From UBA4427 sp046351135 (GTDB lineage Bacteria; Myxococcota_A; UBA9160; UBA4427): a DNA stretch of 64,000 nucleotides. Of this stretch, positions 54,001 through 60,973 are shown in pieces. The stretch lies in the NCBI GenBank assembly GCA_046351135.1, contig JAXLZA010000006.1, positions 1-64,000 of the forward strand, given 5' to 3'. A model generated the notes under the pieces. It had not been told where the DNA came from and did not search any database. It saw nothing but the letters and a program-made list of their open reading frames with translations. Each line of letters begins with the position of its first letter. Within the stretch, counting starts at the first letter, position 1. The position numbers were made by a program, and so were the translations under genes.

Positions 54001-54112
54001 CGGCGGCCTGCAGACGCGGGACCAGCCGCTCGACGGATCGGACTGCGCCCGCTCGTCGGCCCCCTCGATCCGGAGGCGTCGTCGCGCTCGTCGCGCTCTG
54101 CGTGCTCTTCAT
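51008..54112 (-). CDS. Exported beta-propeller/di-haem cytochrome protein with PEP-CTERM-like tail
   Basis: The 1034-residue protein starts with a long N-region and signal helix (about 46-72). A YVTN-type beta-propeller follows to about residue 560. A peroxidase-like di-haem domain has CASCH at 577-581 and CENCH at 738-742. Near the end is a thrombospondin-3-like calcium repeat, DNCPGNVNDD-DFDQDGLGDPCDP. The tail is PLPEPGLG, a hydrophobic helix and RRDRGRR, which fits PEP-CTERM sorting by an exosortase, with an unusual 20-residue extension. It probably sits at the cell surface or outer membrane and moves electrons; substrate is unknown. GGAAGGG precedes the ATG. No exosortase is in the window. 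Confidence 0.87.
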   Translation of the reverse strand: MKSTQSATSATTPPDRGGRRAGAVRSVERLVPRLQAAARVRLCAVARVGLVCAIAGLVAGLLAGARPGAAAPSFLAFESGAVRPMAMSADGSRLYAVNTPDGRLEVFAVDASGLTPIRSIPVGQEPVAVAVRSATEVWVVNHLSDSVSVVDPTAGLVVRTLLVGDEPRDIVFAGPGNGRAFVTTAHRGQHRTDPSLAAVPGAGDPQLTTEGIGRADVWVFDATNPGTAFGGTPLRIVTVFGDTPRGLARSVDGTKVWVAIHHSGNRTTAINNAFVCDGFSQTTGCTLPLGGLTAPGGVPGPARNVQGLQAPEVGLIAQQGSDGLWRDVLGRVWNTGTLLGSFVRFNLPDLDVFELDASTLTQTRAHAGVGTTLFNLAVNPVSGKVYVSNTDSKNLTKFEGPGITGGSTVQGHLAEARITVLDGTSVLPRHLNKHIDYATLASEPGFDPTQKDHSLATPLEMAVSADGSTLYVAAFGSSKVGVLPTAALESNTFDPKLLSGGYVDVTGGGPAGLVLDEARGRLFVYTRFDNGISMVDLASRSEVEHWTFPNQEPRAVVEGRPFLYDARISSGNGEASCASCHVFGDMDHLGWDLGNPDDLLTSNPMVIRFLPANVPPGLNGVGVVDVFHPMKGPMTTQTLRGMQNGGAMHWRGDRSNGFYGASPDDENLAFRNFIVAFQGLLGSEAPISDADMQRFADFALSLVLPPNPVRGLDGQLTASATQGRSFYLNTPTDGTLTCENCHRLDATQGFFGGGTFSTFEGSTQIVKVPHLRNAYAKVGMFGFLAPFGGGTGNTGDQVRGFGYSHDGSTDTLFRFVASPVFTFPSDVERRNVEAFMLQFDADLAPIVGQQVTLTAGNAAVAGPRIDLLIARAAAPFQSLLLGGSTTECELVVKGAIAGQSRGWVRLASGLFQRDDDPGQSALVSDAALRAQVASVGPLTYTCVAPGSGVRVGINRDLDTRLDALDNCPGNVNDDQADFDQDGLGDPCDPTPLPEPGLGAGLAAAVVLLAGLRRDRGRRLRGRSSRGVGAGLGVR

Positions 54113-54260
54113 GGCGGTGCCCTTCCCTCATTTCGAACGGGTCGACCCCTCCGTTCTACCCGATTTCAACCCGGGGGCGTTCGGAAAGTTGCGCTCGAAT
54201 CGGCGGGTCGGCGGCGGCCCCGGATCCTCCGGGCCGTCCGATCCCGGGGCGGGGGGCGCG

Positions 54261-54848
54261 TCAGGTCCGGGGGCGGGCAGCGCGGTGGCGCAGGCGGAGC
54301 AGGGTCAGGGCGCGGTCGGTGATCGAGAGGCCGGTCGACGCCACCAGCGCCCAGGCGAGCCCCGAGACGATCGCGTCGGAAGGCCCGGCGAGCCCGGTGG
54401 CCTCGCGCGTCGCGACGAGGCCGAGCGGCACGAAGTAGAGGACGCCGTTCCAACGCCCGAGGCCGCTCGCGCGCAGCGGCTCTCCGGCCAGCGAGCGCGA
54501 GTCGAGCACGTACTGCACGAAGGCGACGGCGACGAGGATCGGCAGGACCGGCGTGATGCGGCCCGCGAGGGCGAGCGCCGCGAGGCCGGCGACCACGAAG
54601 CTCGCGTCGCTCGCGTGATCGAGCAGGCCACCGAAGGGCGTGCTCTCGCCGCGGGCCCGGGCGATCCGGCCGTCGAGCCAATCCGTGACCACCGCGAGCC
54701 AGAAGAGCGCGCAGGCGACTGGCCAGCTCCCCTGCGCGAGCGCCGCGAAGAAGAACGGGACGGAGACGAGACGCAGCAGCGTGATGGCGTTCGAGAGCGT
54801 GAGACGTCGGGGGCCGCCCTCGCGCAGCGTGCCCGTCACGCGCGCCAC
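54261..54848 (-). CDS. CDP-alcohol phosphatidyltransferase
   Basis: The 195-residue membrane enzyme joins a CDP-activated lipid to an alcohol such as glycerol 3-phosphate or inositol. The full signature D-G-xx-A-R-x8-G-xxx-D-xxx-D is present in WLDGRIARARGES and FGGLLDHASDAS (about 57-80), with about five to six hydrophobic segments. PgsA-like, but the head group cannot be read. It begins inside the 3' end of the exonuclease gene, overlapping it by 13 bases, so the two are translated as a pair. Confidence 0.87.
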   Translation of the reverse strand: MARVTGTLREGGPRRLTLSNAITLLRLVSVPFFFAALAQGSWPVACALFWLAVVTDWLDGRIARARGESTPFGGLLDHASDASFVVAGLAALALAGRITPVLPILVAVAFVQYVLDSRSLAGEPLRASGLGRWNGVLYFVPLGLVATREATGLAGPSDAIVSGLAWALVASTGLSITDRALTLLRLRHRAARPRT

Positions 54849-55750
54849 CGCGGGATCCGGTCGCGGATCCGGCTCCAGCCGAGCCGGTCGAAGAGCGCCT
54901 CGACGCGGTCGCGGTGGGCGCCGTGATAGGCGAGATCGGGGAGTCCGGCCGAGACGCCGGGCACCGCGCGCAGCACCGTCGCGAGGGATTTCGTCGCGAG
55001 CGCGCGGTCGCGGTGGGCCGCGATCCGGCCGGCGAGGGTCGCGACGCCGCGGATCTGGACCTGCTGCCAGGCGCCGTCGCCGGCATCGCCGGGAATCGAC
55101 TCGATCGCGGGGAAGACGCGCAGCAGCGCCGCCGCCGACTTCGCGCCGACGCCCGGGACGCCGGGGAGGTTGTCGACGACGTCCCCGACCAGCCCGAGAT
55201 AGTCGGGGATCTGCGCAGGCGAGACCCCGAACTTCTCGCGCACCGCCTCCGCGTCGAAGGTCTTCTCCTTCGCGAGGTCGTGGACGACGACGCGGCCGTC
55301 CTCGCGCACGAGCTGGCAGAGATCCTTGTCGGTCGTGAGCACCCGCGCCCGGCCGTCGGCGCGCAGCACGTCCTCGCAGAGCGCGCCGATCAGGTCGTCC
55401 GCCTCGTAGTCGTCCCGCTCGAAGACCGCGAAGCCGAGCGCCTCGGCGATCTCGCGGCAGAGGTCGAATTGCGGCTCGAGGTCGTCGGGGGTCTCGCCGC
55501 GCTGGGCCTTGTAGCCGGGCTCGATCGCGTTGCGGAAGCTCGTCATCGCGGCGTCGAAGCAGACCGCGGCGAAGAGCGGCTCCTCGTCGGCGGCGTAGCG
55601 GATCAGCGTGTTCGCGAAGCCGTAGGCGGCGTTGCAGGGCGTGCCGTCGTCGGCCGTCATCGGCGGGAGGGAGTGGTAGGCGCGGAAGACGTAGACGTGG
55701 CCGTCGAAGAGATGGACGAGGGGCACGGAGGCCCGGCTCTTCGTCGTCAT
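54836..55750 (-). CDS. Stand-alone 5'-3' exonuclease (flap endonuclease family)
   Basis: The 304-residue protein matches the 5' nuclease domain of DNA polymerase I without the polymerase. Metal-binding acids lie in LFDGHVYVFRAYH, AVCFDAA, DDYEADDLIGAL and TTDKDLCQL, and the helix-hairpin-helix region is GVPGVGAKSAAALL. It removes flaps and RNA primers. Such small stand-alone forms exist beside a full PolI in many bacteria. It ends inside the phosphatidyltransferase start region. ATG 55750 is 40 bases downstream of proS, so all three genes may form one unit. Confidence 0.93.
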   Translation of the reverse strand: MTTKSRASVPLVHLFDGHVYVFRAYHSLPPMTADDGTPCNAAYGFANTLIRYAADEEPLFAAVCFDAAMTSFRNAIEPGYKAQRGETPDDLEPQFDLCREIAEALGFAVFERDDYEADDLIGALCEDVLRADGRARVLTTDKDLCQLVREDGRVVVHDLAKEKTFDAEAVREKFGVSPAQIPDYLGLVGDVVDNLPGVPGVGAKSAAALLRVFPAIESIPGDAGDGAWQQVQIRGVATLAGRIAAHRDRALATKSLATVLRAVPGVSAGLPDLAYHGAHRDRVEALFDRLGWSRIRDRIPRWRA

Positions 55751-55790
55751 CGAAGCCCCTTCCTCCGCGCGCCCTTCGACGCCCTTCGAC

Positions 55791-57503
55791 CTAGCGCCGC
55801 TCGTCGAGCACCGCCTCGACGATCGTCTCCGCCGCGTGGGCGAGCTTCAGATCGCGCTTCTCGCCGCCGCGCCGCCGCACGAGCTCGACGATGCCTTCCG
55901 CGAGGCCCTTCGGCCCGATCGTGACGCGATACGGGAAGCCGACGAGGTCGGCGTCGTTGAACTTGACCCCCGGCCGCTCGTCGCGGTCGTCGAGGATCAC
56001 GTCGATGCCCGCCGCCCGGAGCTTCTCGTAGAGCGCCTCGCCGGCCTCGTGGCAGGCGACGTCGTTCGGCTTCACGACCGAGACGACGACCTCGTAGGGC
56101 GCGGTGTTGACGGGCCAGCAGATGCCCTTCTCGTCGTGGTTCGCCTCGACGATCGCCGCGAGGTTCCGCTCGAGGCCGATCCCGTAGGACCCCATGATCA
56201 TGGGAACGGACGCGCCCTTCTCGTCCTGCACGTAGGCGCCCATCGCGACGCTGTACTTCGTGCCGAGCTTGAAGATGTGGCCGACCTCGATCGTCTTGTG
56301 GACCGCGATCTGCGCACCGCAGGCCGGACAGCCCTCGCCGCTCTTCACCTCGCGCAGGTCGAGCCAGGCCTTGATCGGGACGTCGCGCTCGACGTCGACG
56401 CCGCGGAGGTGGAAGCCGTCCTCGTTGGCGCCGGTCACCATGTCGCGTCGACCGCGCAGCGCCTCGTCGGCGATCACGTAGAGGTCGCTCCGACCGACCG
56501 CACCGAGGCTCCCGGGCCGGGCACCGAGCGTGCGCTGGATCAGCTCGGCGTCGGCGGGATGGATCTTCTGGCCCTCGACCTGGTCGACGAGCTTCTGCTC
56601 GGCGAGCTGGTGGTCGCCGCGCAGCAGCACGAGGATCGTCTTGTCGTCGACGCAGTAGACGAGCGTCTTGATCTGGCGCTCGGCCGGCGCGCCCCCCTGC
56701 ATCTTTGCGAGGTCGTCGATCGTCCGGACGCCCGGCGTCGGGAACTTCTCGGGCGCCGCGAGGCCCGCGCCGTCCTTTTCCGCGGGCAGCTGGCTCTGGG
56801 CCTTCTCGACGTTGGCGGCGTAGCCGCACTGGCCGCAGTGGGCGATCCAGTCCTCGCCGGCGTCGCTCTTCATCATGAACTCGATCGACTGGTTGCCGCC
56901 CATCACGCCGGAGCTGGCCTCCACGGCGATCGACTCGAAGCCGAGGCGCTTGAAGATCCGGCGATAGGCGTCGAAGTGATTGTCGAAGGCGCGGTCGAGC
57001 CCGGCCTGGTCGAGGTCGAAGGAGTAGGAGTCCTTCATCGTGAACTCGCGCACGCGCAGGAGCCCGCTCTTCGGGCGCGCCTCGTCGCGGAACTTCGTCT
57101 GGAACTGGTACCAGAGCTGTGGGAGCTGCTTGTACGAGCGCATCTCCGTGGCGTGATAGGCGAAGATCTCCTCGTGCGTCATGCCGAGGGCGAGGTCCGC
57201 CTGCTTGCGGTCCTTCAAGCGGAACATCTCTTCGCCGACGCTGCTCCAGCGGCCCGACTTCTCCCAGATCTCCTTCGGATGCATGCAGGGGAGCCGGAAC
57301 TCCTGGCCGCCGATCTTGTCCATCTCCTCGCGGATGATGGCCTCGATCTTGCGCAGCGTGCGGAAGCCGAGCGGCGTCAGCGAATAATGGCCCGCCATCA
57401 GCTGGCGGATCAGGCCGGCGCGGACGAGCAGCTTGTGGGAGACGGCCTCGGCGTCCGCCGGGTCGTCTCGCAGGGTCGGGATGAACGCGCTCGACCAGCG
57501 CAC
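55791..57503 (-). CDS. proS: Prolyl-tRNA synthetase, bacterial type
   Basis: The 570-residue class II synthetase charges tRNA-Pro. Motif 1 lies near GFRTLRKIEAIIREEMDKIGGQEF, motif 2 near FQTKFRDEARPKSGLLRVREF, and motif 3 in GSYGIGLERNLAAI. The editing INS domain of bacterial-type ProS lies between motifs 2 and 3 (about 220-400), and an anticodon-binding domain ends the protein. The GTG start at 57503 gives the family N terminus (MRWSSAFIPTLRDDP) with AAGGAG five bases upstream; the ATG-led extension is not conserved-looking. Confidence 0.97.
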   Translation of the reverse strand: MRWSSAFIPTLRDDPADAEAVSHKLLVRAGLIRQLMAGHYSLTPLGFRTLRKIEAIIREEMDKIGGQEFRLPCMHPKEIWEKSGRWSSVGEEMFRLKDRKQADLALGMTHEEIFAYHATEMRSYKQLPQLWYQFQTKFRDEARPKSGLLRVREFTMKDSYSFDLDQAGLDRAFDNHFDAYRRIFKRLGFESIAVEASSGVMGGNQSIEFMMKSDAGEDWIAHCGQCGYAANVEKAQSQLPAEKDGAGLAAPEKFPTPGVRTIDDLAKMQGGAPAERQIKTLVYCVDDKTILVLLRGDHQLAEQKLVDQVEGQKIHPADAELIQRTLGARPGSLGAVGRSDLYVIADEALRGRRDMVTGANEDGFHLRGVDVERDVPIKAWLDLREVKSGEGCPACGAQIAVHKTIEVGHIFKLGTKYSVAMGAYVQDEKGASVPMIMGSYGIGLERNLAAIVEANHDEKGICWPVNTAPYEVVVSVVKPNDVACHEAGEALYEKLRAAGIDVILDDRDERPGVKFNDADLVGFPYRVTIGPKGLAEGIVELVRRRGGEKRDLKLAHAAETIVEAVLDERR

Positions 57504-57680
57504 GGGATCTCCTTCACGGGGGCGAAGCCGGCCGCACGGGCGCGGGCGGCGCGCGGTCTTCGCCGAGGCGGGGGGCTTTCGAACGGCGGCAACCATAGCG
57601 TCCCGGGGCCCACGCCGGGCCCGGGAGGCGGGCGGCGGGCGCGTTCCGCCCGAGCCCGCCCCGTCCGTCGCCCCGGCGCT

Positions 57681-58580
57681 TCAGGCGACCGGCGTCGAGA
57701 GCTCGAGCGCGCGGGCGTCGAAGGCCCGGGCGAGATCCCGAAGGATCGGCCAGCCGGTCTTCGCGATCGGCGAGCCGTCGAGGGAGCCGACCGCGACGAT
57801 CCCCGCCCGCGTCCCGGTCAGGAAGACCGCGTCCGCCGCGTAGAGATCGAAGCGCCCGAGGCTCTTCTCGCCGACCGCGAGCCCCTGCTCCGCCGCGAGC
57901 TCGAGCACCGTCCGCCGCGTCAGCCCCTCGAGCGCCCCGTCCGTCGTCGGCGGCGTCTCGAGGGTCCGGCCGGTCAGCGCGAAGACGTTCGTCGCCGTCG
58001 CCTCGGCGACGAGGCCGCGTGCGTTCAGGACGAGCGCATCGTCGGCCCCGCGCAGCGTCGCTTCGCGCTTCGCGAGCACGTTGTTCAGGTAGTTGAGGCT
58101 CTTCACGCGGGGATCGAGGACGTCGGCGGGCGGGCGGCGCAGGCTCGAGGTGATCAGATCGAGGCCGCGCTCCGCCTTCTTCGGGTCGGGCGCCGCCGCC
58201 CCCGTCGCGATGCACACGATCGCGGGCGCCGGGCAAGTCGCCGGATCGATGCCGAGGGCCCCGACGCCGCGGGTGACGACGAGGCGCAGATAGCCCGCCC
58301 GCGGTCCCCAGGCCCGCGTCGTTTCGCGCGCCGCACGGGCGACCTCGTCGAAGCCGCCGGGCACCTCGAGGCCGATCGCGCGGGCCGCGGTCTCGAGGCG
58401 CTTCATGTGGTCGGGGAAGCGGAAGATGCCCCGCGGCGTGACCCGGATGCCCTCGAAGACGCCATCGCCGAAGAGGAATCCGTGGTCGAGGACGGGAATA
58501 CGCGCCTCGCTCGCGGGCAGGATCTTGCCCTCGATCCAACAGATCGTCTCGCTCGCCGTCTCGCCGTTTCGTCCGCTCAT
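57681..58580 (-). CDS. Class IV aminotransferase (branched-chain / D-amino acid type)
   Basis: The 299-residue protein is a fold-type IV PLP aminotransferase. LDHGFLFGDGVFEGIRV opens the domain, Lys160 in DPRVKSLNYLNNV binds PLP, and ANATNVF-like ATATNVFALTG and RAGIVAVGSLDG follow. IlvE-type branched-chain transaminase is the leading guess; D-alanine transaminase and aminodeoxychorismate lyase share the fold. The start overlaps the IclR stop by four bases (ATGA), so the IclR protein may regulate a pathway in which it acts. Confidence 0.87.
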   Translation of the reverse strand: MSGRNGETASETICWIEGKILPASEARIPVLDHGFLFGDGVFEGIRVTPRGIFRFPDHMKRLETAARAIGLEVPGGFDEVARAARETTRAWGPRAGYLRLVVTRGVGALGIDPATCPAPAIVCIATGAAAPDPKKAERGLDLITSSLRRPPADVLDPRVKSLNYLNNVLAKREATLRGADDALVLNARGLVAEATATNVFALTGRTLETPPTTDGALEGLTRRTVLELAAEQGLAVGEKSLGRFDLYAADAVFLTGTRAGIVAVGSLDGSPIAKTGWPILRDLARAFDARALELSTPVA

Positions 58581-59335
58581 CGCATGGGCTCCCGTTCTCG
58601 TGTGTTCCTGCGCGCCGTTCCACCGACGCCGAGCCGCGCGCTCACCGCCGCCGCCGCCTTCCGCAGCCGCTCGGCGATCACCGCCTCGCCGAGGGCGTCG
58701 AAGCGCGGGGTGGCCGCGGCGAGCGCGAGCACCGCCGCGATCCGCTCGCCGCCCCCGGTCGCGGGCTGCCAGATGGGCACGGCCAGCACCGACAGTCCCT
58801 CGATCCAGGCGTCGCGATTGACGGCGTGGCCCTGGCGTCGGATCGCCTCGAGCTCGGCGGCTTCGCCGGGCAGGTCGGCATCGGATCGGGCCTCGGCGCC
58901 GTGGGCGCGGTGGAGCTTTCCGGCCGCCGTCACGTCGGCGGGTACCACGTCGCCCACGTCCGGTGCGGCGCGGAGGAATCCGCTGCCCTCGCACTTGTCG
59001 AGCACCCGGAGCTGGCCGCGCCGCAGGGCGACCAGAAAGACGGTCTCCCCGAACGCGGCCGCCTCGGCCTCGAGATGGGGACGGGCGAGCTCGACGACGG
59101 GCTCGCGACGCTGGGCCCCGAGGCCGAGCGCGAGCAGCGCCAGCCCCGGGCGGTAGCGGCCCGACTCGTCCTGCTCGACGACCTCGCGCTCGACCAGCGC
59201 GGCGAGCAGCCGGTGGCAGCTCGACTTCGCGAGGCCGAGGGCGCGCGCGATCTCCGACAGCCCCTGGGCGGCCGGCGCCTCATGGAGATGAAAGAGCACG
59301 TCGAGCGCCTTCTCGACCGTCGCCGCCCCCGCCAT
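58577..59335 (-). CDS. IclR-family transcription regulator
   Basis: The 252-residue protein has an N-terminal winged helix (TVEKALDVLFHL, GLSEIARALGLAKSSCHRLLAAL) and the IclR effector domain (LRVLDKCEGSGFLRAAPDVGD, VTAAGKLHRA, NRDAWIEGLSVLAVPIW). It probably controls the coupled class IV aminotransferase gene. ATG 59335 gives the classic IclR start; a longer in-frame start lies upstream but would overlap the candidate operator region. An inverted repeat lies 65-105 bases upstream. Confidence 0.9.
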   Translation of the reverse strand: MAGAATVEKALDVLFHLHEAPAAQGLSEIARALGLAKSSCHRLLAALVEREVVEQDESGRYRPGLALLALGLGAQRREPVVELARPHLEAEAAAFGETVFLVALRRGQLRVLDKCEGSGFLRAAPDVGDVVPADVTAAGKLHRAHGAEARSDADLPGEAAELEAIRRQGHAVNRDAWIEGLSVLAVPIWQPATGGGERIAAVLALAAATPRFDALGEAVIAERLRKAAAAVSARLGVGGTARRNTREREPMR

Positions 59336-59399
59336 GGTCTTTCGCGCTCCCGTTCGCAAATCGATTCGAGAGAGCCCATTCGGGCAACTCACAGCCGAT

Positions 59400-59440
59400 T
59401 CGTTCCAGATAGTCGATCCTGGTTCTGATATTCGGAACGA
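59400..59440. promoter_or_regulatory. Inverted repeat upstream of the IclR gene
   Basis: TCGTTCCAGATA at 59400-59411 is repeated in inverted form as TATTCGGAACGA at 59429-59440, with two mismatches over 12 bases and a 17-base spacer. The right arm touches the stop codon region of the FIST gene. It lies in an A/T-richer stretch and may bind the IclR protein itself. Confidence 0.4.
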
Positions 59441-60691
59441 TTACCGGGATTCTTCCGGATCGTCCACCCCACCGACCGCCGCGAGGACCGTCGCGTGGAC
59501 GAGCAGCCGACCGCCCCGGTCGGGGTCGGTCCCGAGCTGGAACGGCGCGAGGACCCCCAGGACCCGCCGGCCCCCCGACTGGTGCGCGACGATGGCGCTC
59601 TCGACGTCGCGGTCGCCGTGGAGCGAAGCCCCCCGATCGGGACAACCGAGCTGAAGGACGACGGAGGAGGGCGGCAGCGCGTCCACCGCCTCGCGCAGAC
59701 GCTCCCGCGCGGCGGACGCGTCGGGCAGGGCGAAGGCCACCCGATCGAAGCGCGCGAAGTCGCCGAGCAGGCCGATCGCGCCCCGGCGGCCATCGAGCCC
59801 GCTCAGGTAGCGCTCCTCGAAGCCGGCGGGCTCGGACTCGCCCGCCGCCTCGTCGCCGGGCTCGTGGGGCGCGGCGGGCTCCCGGGTCTCGTCGGGCGAC
59901 GGGCCGCGGGCGACCCGGACGAGCAGCCGATCGAGGTGGGCCTCGATCGAGGCGTCGTCGGCCAGCCCGAGCTGGCGGCGGATCCACTCGACGGGGGGCT
60001 CGCCTTCGAGGGCGTCGATCCAGTGGGGGCGGCAGGCGGTGATCTCGAGCCAGGGGCTCGCGAGCCGGGTCGCGCCGGCGCATTGGACCGGGGAGGCCGC
60101 CGGGGACGGAAAGAAGAGGCCGACGAGCGGCTCGCGCGGGGTGGGCGAGTCGGTGCGGGCCCAGGCCCGGGCCGTCCCGCCCTCGACGCCGACGGCGGCG
60201 GCACCGGCCAGCCAGGGCCCGCCGGCGCCCGGAGCGAAGCGGGACAGGAGGGCCGAGAGCCCGGGGACACCCAGGGCATCGGGAAACAGGACGACCAGGC
60301 CACCGGCCCCGGCCGGCCCATGGTCGACCAGCCCGGAGATCTCCTTCAGGAGGTCGTCGGGATCGCGGTGGCCCCCCTCGCAGACGATCGGCCAGGGGGC
60401 GTCCTCACCGGCCGTCCAGGCCAGGACGGCCACCGCGGGCTCGCCCTGCCAGACCTGCCCGTCGCAGACCAGCCCTTCGAAGGTCGTCCCGACGAGCTCG
60501 GCCCCGGTCCAGCGCTCCGCGAGCCGCTCCCCGACCTGCTCCCCCATCGGACCGGCGGCGGCGGTGGCGAGCACGAAGCCCCCGGCGACCGCGTCCGGGC
60601 CGCCTAGCGTCGCCTCGATCCGGTCGGCGAGGGCACGGGACACGACGGCCGCGTCGAGGGCGGCCTCGAGCGCGACGGCGAGGCGGGTCAT
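59441..60691 (-). CDS. FIST-domain sensory protein
   Basis: The 416-residue protein matches the FIST N and C domain pair, which is thought to bind small ligands, perhaps amino acids. VGTTFEGLVCDGQVW and AVAVLAWTAG mark the N domain; VLQLGCPDRGAS and the ending VLGVLAPFQLGTD-GRLLVHATVLAAVG mark the C domain. A Glu/Pro-rich insert lies near residues 255-285. There is no fused output domain, unlike many FIST signalling proteins. It is upstream of the IclR gene on the same strand, 105 bases away, and divergent from the RNase D gene. Confidence 0.82.
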   Translation of the reverse strand: MTRLAVALEAALDAAVVSRALADRIEATLGGPDAVAGGFVLATAAAGPMGEQVGERLAERWTGAELVGTTFEGLVCDGQVWQGEPAVAVLAWTAGEDAPWPIVCEGGHRDPDDLLKEISGLVDHGPAGAGGLVVLFPDALGVPGLSALLSRFAPGAGGPWLAGAAAVGVEGGTARAWARTDSPTPREPLVGLFFPSPAASPVQCAGATRLASPWLEITACRPHWIDALEGEPPVEWIRRQLGLADDASIEAHLDRLLVRVARGPSPDETREPAAPHEPGDEAAGESEPAGFEERYLSGLDGRRGAIGLLGDFARFDRVAFALPDASAARERLREAVDALPPSSVVLQLGCPDRGASLHGDRDVESAIVAHQSGGRRVLGVLAPFQLGTDPDRGGRLLVHATVLAAVGGVDDPEESR

Positions 60692-60802
60692 GGCCCACTC
60701 GATACCCCCTCGAGCGGGGCCGGCGCCAGCCGGGGGCCCCGGACGGGGGCGGGAGCCCGGCGTCGCCTTCCGACGAGTTCGGCCGTGATTCGCCCGGGGG
60801 CG

Positions 60803-60845
60803 CGAGAATTCTCGGGTTTCGGGCGGCCACGGCGTCGGCTAGATT
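60803..60845 (+). promoter_or_regulatory. Possible promoter and palindrome upstream of RNase D
   Basis: A perfect 12-bp palindrome CGAGAATTCTCG (60803-60814) lies just before a weak -35-like TTTCGG (60817-60822). A -10-like TAGATT (60840-60845) follows after 17 bases. It is 128 bases upstream of the RNase D start. The hexamer match is modest; the palindrome is the firmer observation. Confidence 0.35.
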
Positions 60846-60973
60846 GGCCCTCGGCCGCCACCCTCCAGGCGACCGTCGAGCCCCCCTGCCGATGAGGTTT
60901 CCGAAGGCGACGCCCCGAGCTCGGGTGGGTGCGTCGATGGGGGCGCTGGACTCGGTCCGGTCGGTCCAGCGAG

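Noticed and set aside
50213..54322. A 1369-codon open frame on the plus strand antisense to the di-haem propeller gene
   Set aside because: Its composition is Arg/Ala/Glu/Asp-rich with no domain resemblance. The opposite strand encodes clear haem motifs and a signal peptide, so the long frame is a by-product of GC-rich third positions.
55836..59156. An 1106-codon plus-strand open frame across proS and the aminotransferase gene
   Set aside because: It is antisense to ProS, whose motifs 1-3 are unmistakable. The frame has shadow composition and no recognisable domain.
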